Shown piece by piece: positions 7,161 to 10,000 of a stretch of 10,000 nt of DNA; the stretch's first letter is position 1, and the number at the start of each line of letters is the position of its first letter. Position numbers and translations under genes: made by a program. Source of the stretch: Candidatus Omnitrophota bacterium (lineage in GTDB: Bacteria > Omnitrophota > Gorgyraeia > Aquiviventales > Aquiviventaceae). The notes below the pieces were generated by a model that saw only the letters and a list, made by a program, of their open reading frames with translations, did not search any database and was not told the DNA's origin. The stretch covers positions 1-10,000 of the forward strand of contig JACPAW010000011.1 in assembly GCA_016180605.1 (NCBI GenBank). The letters run 5' to 3'.

Positions 7161-7986
7161 GCCACGCTTAAGCGCCCTGGTGCTCTTTACGATGGCAACC
7201 GGGTACTGGATGGGACTCAGAGAAACCCAGCCTCTCTGGCGGTTTCTTGCTGTGGGTCTTGGGACCGCTCTTGTAGTTGGGGGTGCTAATGCGCTGAATG
7301 AGTGGATGGAGCGCGACCTCGATGCCCGAATGGAGCGCACCAAACAGCGGCCGCTTCCTGAAGGCAGGCTTTCTCCGGAGAGGGCCTATCGGTTCGGGGT
7401 AGCACTTTCCGTGCTGGGCATTCTGGTCCTTGGTTTGATGGTTAATTTTCCAACGGCTTTTTTGGCGATGGTAGGTTGGGCCAGCTACGTGCTTGTTTAT
7501 ACCCCTTTGAAGCGCATGACACCATTATGCACCCTAGTAGGGGCTATTCCAGGGGCTCTTCCTCCGATGATTGGCTGGGCAGGGTCGCACCGCAGCCTTG
7601 GGTTTGAAGCGTGGGCGCTTTTTGCTCTTCTTTTTGTATGGCAGCTGCCGCATTTTTTGGCACTGGCGGTTTTATACCGCAGTGACTATGCGCGGGCAGG
7701 GTTCCGCATGCTTGCTTTACTGGATTCTGACGGTGCGATAACGGCCCGGCAAACCCTCATTTACGGCTTGGTTCTGGTTCCCGTCAGCCTCTACCCGTCT
7801 GTGATCGGGATTGCCCAGACGCGATATTTTTATGGCGCCATCGCTCTGAGTCTTGCTTTCTTCGCGATTGCCGCATGGGCGGCTTTTCGCCCTTCGCTCT
7901 GGAACTGCCGCAGACTTTTCCTGAGTTCGATTATATATTTGCCCGGGTTGCTCGTATGGCTTCTGCTTAACCGCTCGATTTTGTAG
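7126..7986 (+). CDS. ctaB: protohaem IX farnesyltransferase (haem O synthase)
   Basis: CtaB adds a farnesyl group to haem B to make haem O, the substrate of CtaA. It is a polytopic membrane prenyltransferase of the UbiA superfamily, 286 residues from the GTG at 7126. The first allylic-diphosphate motif is in NALNEWMERDLDARM (55-69), with Asp64 and Asp66. TKQRPLP (72-78), YTPLKRMT (125-132), GALPPMIGW (143-151) and WQLPHF (172-177) are all typical of CtaB. About nine hydrophobic helices fit the family. The start is uncertain: GTG at 7126 has GGGAG 8 nt upstream, whereas the ATG at 7135 is 17 nt from it; the two differ by three residues. Both lie inside the end of ctaA, so the genes are probably translationally coupled. 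Confidence 0.95.
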   Translation: MKRMNAYLELTKPRLSALVLFTMATGYWMGLRETQPLWRFLAVGLGTALVVGGANALNEWMERDLDARMERTKQRPLPEGRLSPERAYRFGVALSVLGILVLGLMVNFPTAFLAMVGWASYVLVYTPLKRMTPLCTLVGAIPGALPPMIGWAGSHRSLGFEAWALFALLFVWQLPHFLALAVLYRSDYARAGFRMLALLDSDGAITARQTLIYGLVLVPVSLYPSVIGIAQTRYFYGAIALSLAFFAIAAWAAFRPSLWNCRRLFLSSIIYLPGLLVWLLLNRSIL

Positions 7987-8002
7987 GAAGTCTTGCCGCG
8001 GA

Positions 8003-8614
8003 ATGCGTTGGATTTCCCCTGTTCTGGGTCTTGTGCTGGGTTTGTTAGCTCTGGTTTTGGTGCTTAGTCCTTCGCGCATCCGGCCTCCGGCGCAAACCGC
8101 TTCCACAGCTAAGCTGCCGCATCTGGGAATCGTCCCTGATTTTTCTCTCGTTGACCAGGAAGGCCGCTTGGTCAATCGGGCTGCACTGTTAGGCTCGGTT
8201 TGGGTTGCAGATTTTATTTTTACTCGGTGTGCCGGGCAATGCCCGCTCATCAGCCAGCGGATGAAAACGCTTCAAGTCGTTCTTCATGATGCGCCGCAAG
8301 TCCGCTTTGTTTCGTTTAGCGTGGATCCGCAATACGACAGTCCTGCCGTTTTGGCAAAGTACGCTGCCGATTACACCGATGATCAAAAACGCTGGTTCTT
8401 TTTAACCGGAGACCCGCAAGCCATCCGCAAGCTCGTGCAAGAAGGTTTCCGGCTTGCCATGGGTCAGGAAGGCACAGATGCGGAACCCATTACTCACAGC
8501 GGACGGCTTGTTTTAGTCGATGCGCAGGGATCCATTCGAGGCACCTATGAGGCAGCAGAAACCCAAGCCATGGACCGCTTACTCAACGATGTACGGCAAT
8601 TGGCCGCTTTTTAA
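8003..8614 (+). CDS. Sco/SenC-family copper chaperone for CuA assembly
   Basis: Sco proteins are membrane-anchored thioredoxin-fold proteins on the outer side of the inner membrane that deliver copper to, or reduce, the CuA site of CoxB. The 203-residue protein has one N-terminal membrane anchor (about 5-22) and a periplasmic domain. The copper ligands are visible: Cys76 and Cys80 in TRCAGQCP, and His165 in THSGRLVLVD. FSVDP (105-109) is also typical. The ATG at 8003 lies 16 nt after ctaB, with AGGAAG further upstream at 7985-7990. The end overlaps the DUF420 gene by 26 nt. The context beside coxBA and the haem A genes agrees with oxidase assembly. Confidence 0.94.
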   Translation: MRWISPVLGLVLGLLALVLVLSPSRIRPPAQTASTAKLPHLGIVPDFSLVDQEGRLVNRAALLGSVWVADFIFTRCAGQCPLISQRMKTLQVVLHDAPQVRFVSFSVDPQYDSPAVLAKYAADYTDDQKRWFFLTGDPQAIRKLVQEGFRLAMGQEGTDAEPITHSGRLVLVDAQGSIRGTYEAAETQAMDRLLNDVRQLAAF

Positions 8615-9011
8615 CGCCAGTCTCAACGCCACCAGCGCTTTATTGTTGATGGGTGGCTGGTTAGCCATTCGCGCAAAACGCATCGGCTTACACGTTGCCT
8701 GCATGATAGGTGCTTGTACGGTTTCCGCAGCGTTTTTGGTTTCTTATTTGCTTTATCACGCTCGGGTAGGAAGCGTGCATTTCCAAGGAAAAGGATGGGT
8801 GCGAGCCGTTTACTTTGGCATTCTTATTAGCCATACGGTGTTGGCGCTGGTGATCATTCCGTTGATTCTCCGTACCGTCAAACTAGCAGTACAGCGCCGG
8901 TTTCCACAGCACGTAAGACTGGCACAACGGACACTGCCGCTGTGGTTCTATGTATGTGTCAGCGGGGTTGTCGTCTACTGGATGCTTTATTGCGGGCCAT
9001 GGAATCCCTGA
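8589..9011 (+). CDS. DUF420 membrane protein, CtaM/YozB-like oxidase assembly factor
   Basis: A 140-residue protein with four hydrophobic helices (about 12-27, 34-55, 72-95, 116-134). The pattern NASLNATSALLL, AFLVSYLLYH, GILISHTVLA and RTLPLWFYVCVSGVVVYWML is that of DUF420. The histidines in conserved places are His57, His82 and His108. In Bacillus and Staphylococcus the family member CtaM is needed for active haem A oxidases; that role is carried over here by inference, supported by its position after ctaA, ctaB and sco. The ATG at 8589 lies inside the end of sco, in another frame, and no strong Shine-Dalgarno is seen, so translational coupling is likely. The frame is open further upstream within sco, but the added residues do not look like the family. 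Confidence 0.88.
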   Translation: MYGNWPLFNASLNATSALLLMGGWLAIRAKRIGLHVACMIGACTVSAAFLVSYLLYHARVGSVHFQGKGWVRAVYFGILISHTVLALVIIPLILRTVKLAVQRRFPQHVRLAQRTLPLWFYVCVSGVVVYWMLYCGPWNP

Positions 9012-9014
9012 AAC

Positions 9015-9035
9015 GTTCCGCGTTCCGAGTTCCGC
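9015..9035. repeat. three tandem 7-bp units just after the DUF420 gene
   Basis: GTTCCGC, GTTCCGA and GTTCCGC are head to tail, starting 4 nt after the stop codon of the DUF420 gene. The middle unit differs at one base. It is one of several short tandem repeats at gene junctions in this window. Confidence 0.6.
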
Positions 9036-9053
9036 GGGGAGCTTCCGCAGCGG

Positions 9054-9173
9054 TTGGCTACTGCCAAAGGGTATGCTCTGAGCATTGGGCTATTTCTTAC
9101 GGTTCCCGTGCTTCTTGTGTCAGCGGTAACGGTAGGAGTTTTTCGAGCCACACGCCGCAGAACGGTAAAATGA
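9054..9173 (+). CDS. candidate 39-residue single-helix membrane protein
   Basis: A short frame from a TTG at 9054, the only usual start codon after the in-frame stop at 9009. The product starts MATAKGYALS, has one strongly hydrophobic segment (about 8-30, with LFLTVPVLLVSAVTVGVF) and ends in a basic tail (RATRRRTVK), as expected for a small inner-membrane protein with the C-terminus in the cytoplasm. GGGGAG at 9036-9041 is a possible ribosome site, 12 nt upstream. It lies in the same frame as the DUF420 gene, so it might be a broken-off extension or a readthrough product. Small one-helix subunits are common in terminal oxidases (CcoQ- or CydX-like), but I see no specific similarity. Confidence 0.4.
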   Translation: MATAKGYALSIGLFLTVPVLLVSAVTVGVFRATRRRTVK

Positions 9174-9230
9174 CTTGCTGGGGCAAAATACAGTAGGGTA
9201 AACTTAAAACAGACTTCCGAAAAAGGCAAA

Positions 9231-9246
9231 CCTGTCGTAAGACAGG
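9231..9246. repeat. perfect 6-bp hairpin
   Basis: CCTGTC-GTAA-GACAGG, a perfect stem with a four-base loop, at the start of the structured intergenic region. No T-run follows. Confidence 0.5.
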
Positions 9247-9249
9247 GAC

Positions 9250-9284
9250 GCCCCGCCTGTTTAGCTTTGCTAAGCATGCGGGGC
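9250..9284. repeat. hairpin repeat copy 1 with GCCCCGC outer stem
   Basis: Outer stem GCCCCGC (9250-9256) pairs with GCGGGGC (9278-9284). After one mismatch, TGTTTAGC (9258-9265) pairs with GCTAAGCA (9269-9276) around a three-base loop, with a single G-T pair. It shares its outer stem with the next hairpin, while the inner stem is different. It looks like one unit of a palindromic repeat family. Confidence 0.7.
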
Positions 9285-9320
9285 CCCGCAGGCTTGATTT
9301 GCGAAGCAAATCATGCGGGG
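9284..9320. repeat. hairpin repeat copy 2 with CCCCGCA outer stem
   Basis: Outer stem CCCCGCA (9284-9290) pairs with TGCGGGG (9314-9320). A four-base bulge (9291-9294) follows, then TGATTTGC (9295-9302) pairs perfectly with GCAAATCA (9306-9313) around GAA. The junction with copy 1 (9277-9290) is itself a perfect 14-bp palindrome, so copies 1 and 2 can fold apart or into one another. Confidence 0.7.
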
Positions 9321-9345
9321 CAAAGCCACGGGTCCTGCAAATATC

Positions 9346-9439
9346 GGATCGCCGGGTTGCCGGAGAAGCGCCAAGCTCTTTAAGCTCCATAAGAGCTTAT
9401 GGTGAAGCAGGATAGCCGGGTTGCCGTAAAGCGCAGCTC
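9346..9439. repeat. imperfect direct repeat (two copies of about 30 bp) in the hydrolase leader
   Basis: Copy 1 is 9346-9378 and copy 2 is 9410-9439. Both contain GCCGGGTTGCCG, then AAGCGC, then AGCTC, with small insertions between. Between them lies AAGCTCTT (9373-9380) with its partner AAGAGCTT (9391-9398), and two competing stems: 9381-9387 with 9393-9399, and 9387-9393 with 9396-9402. Copy 2 forms the 5' arm of the terminator hairpin. Confidence 0.6.
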
Positions 9440-9453
9440 GGTTTAATTTTTTT
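9414..9453 (+). terminator. intrinsic terminator 11 nt before the hydrolase start codon
   Basis: An 11-bp stem (9414-9424 with 9433-9443, three G-T pairs) with an eight-base loop is followed by TTTAATTTTTTT (9442-9453). This is a standard Rho-independent layout for + strand transcription. It would end transcripts of the oxidase cluster. Because it stops just 11 nt before the ATG at 9465, it may instead act in the leader of that gene as an attenuator; which of the two applies is open. Confidence 0.7.
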
Positions 9454-9464
9454 GTGGGGTCTTA

Positions 9465-10000
9465 ATGAACAAGCTAAAGCCGCGATGGTTGTTGGTTTTT
9501 GGTCTTATCTTCTCTAGCGTCCTTTTAAGTTTAAAGTTTCCCCCCACATTTCTCCCATCCGTGTCGGCAGCACCTACCATCGTATTTCCAGCTGCCAGTT
9601 GGGATACCTCGAAAACTCCCGCTGAGGTTGGGCTGGATGAGTCGATTCTTAACCAATTCGTTGCGGCCATCGGAGGCGTGAGTCGATTCTTAACCAATTC
9701 GTTGCGGCCATCGGAGGCGATGGCGTATTGATCAAGGACGGATATCTGGTTAAGACGTGGGGCAATCCATCTGCTCGGGGGGGTTGGGCATCTGCGGCGA
9801 AACCCGTGATGAGCACACTGCTTCTCTTCGCTGTCCAGGAAGGGCTGTTGAATGGAGTCGATGACCTGGTAAAAGATTGGTGGCTTAACCTGGATGGTTC
9901 GACACAGTTGGTCGCCAAGGACGCCTCCATGACCTTTCGGCACTTGGCGAATATGACCAGTGGCTATGCGCGTGGAGAGATTCCCGGGGCGGCTTGGGCT
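9465..10000 (+). pseudogene. secreted beta-lactamase-family serine hydrolase, frameshifted by a 41-bp duplication and cut by the right edge
   Basis: From the ATG at 9465 the product has a signal peptide (basic start, hydrophobic core, PSVSA-AP cleavage-like site near residue 35), then reads to a stop at 9729-9731, giving only 88 residues. A perfect 41-bp tandem duplication (9638-9678 and 9679-9719) causes this. Removing one copy restores a continuous frame to the window end: VGLDESILNQFVAAIGG followed by DGVLIKDGYLVKTWG. The restored frame includes SAAK (Ser96, Lys99; codons 9791-9802), the SxxK nucleophile motif of class C beta-lactamase-like and penicillin-binding-type hydrolases, and LANMTSGY later. 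The conserved Tyr motif would be beyond the edge. As read, the gene is off. A sequencing or assembly error, a recent mutation, or reversible switching would all explain it. Confidence 0.8.
9638..9719. repeat. perfect 41-bp tandem duplication inside the hydrolase gene
   Basis: Bases 9638-9678 are repeated without change at 9679-9719. Because 41 is not a multiple of three, the duplication shifts the frame and creates the stop at 9729. Identity of the two copies suggests a recent event or an artefact. Confidence 0.95.

Noticed and set aside
8942..9196. Plus-strand frame of 84 codons overlapping the end of the DUF420 gene
   Set aside because: Its product is rich in Cys, Arg and Ser with no membrane segment or motif; the overlapping frame 9054-9173 has a much more protein-like helix.
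9175..9204. TTGCTG with TAAACT 18 nt downstream as a promoter for the hydrolase or the hairpin region
   Set aside because: The -35 matches the consensus at only three of six bases and the -10 at four, with a long spacer; too weak to annotate, although a promoter somewhere near here would be useful to explain the downstream gene.
9231..9440. CRISPR array or tRNA gene in the repeat-rich intergenic stretch
   Set aside because: Repeat units are palindromes next to each other or a single pair of direct copies, without regular spacers; no tRNA cloverleaf or T-arm motif is visible.
9443..9943. Minus-strand open frame of 166 codons opposite the hydrolase
   Set aside because: It covers the 41-bp duplication and the signal peptide region of a recognisable + strand gene; its translation resembles no family and only reflects the opposite strand.

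Overview
The window comes from an aerobic Gram-negative (diderm, lipid A-making) bacterium with mid-range GC. The evidence is an LpxD acyltransferase at the left edge and an almost complete haem-copper cytochrome c oxidase operon. I cannot name a genus or phylum from the sequence alone. All genes I accept lie on the + strand.

Layout: (1) 3-971, the 3' part of lpxD, cut by the left edge. (2) 1003-9011, a co-directional respiratory cluster: a secreted dihaem cytochrome c with a C-terminal ethylbenzene-dehydrogenase-type haem-binding domain, a secreted cupredoxin-like protein, coxB, coxA, a small nucleotidyltransferase (MNT family) with a possible HEPN-like stub, ctaA (haem A synthase), ctaB (haem O synthase), a Sco copper chaperone, and a DUF420/CtaM-like membrane protein. 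(3) 9054-9173, a candidate 39-residue single-helix membrane protein. (4) 9174-9464, a non-coding stretch packed with hairpins, a direct repeat and a good intrinsic terminator. (5) 9465-10000, the 5' part of a secreted beta-lactamase-family serine hydrolase whose frame is broken by a perfect 41-bp tandem duplication.

How the genes work together: the dihaem cytochrome and the cupredoxin-like protein are plausible periplasmic electron carriers for the oxidase. CoxB carries a full CuA site. CoxA carries all haem and CuB ligands and the YSHPxVY signature of A2-type oxygen reductases in place of the A1 glutamate. CtaB and CtaA make haem A, Sco delivers copper to CuA, and the DUF420 protein is a likely assembly factor. 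Subunit III (coxC) is not seen. The MNT gene sits 3 nt after coxA, where coxC often lies in such operons.

The points most worth a second look are the 41-bp frameshifting duplication, the MNT gene and stub inside the oxidase operon, the paired hairpins and terminator just before the hydrolase start codon, the small membrane ORF in the same frame as the DUF420 gene, and the short tandem repeats found at several gene junctions.
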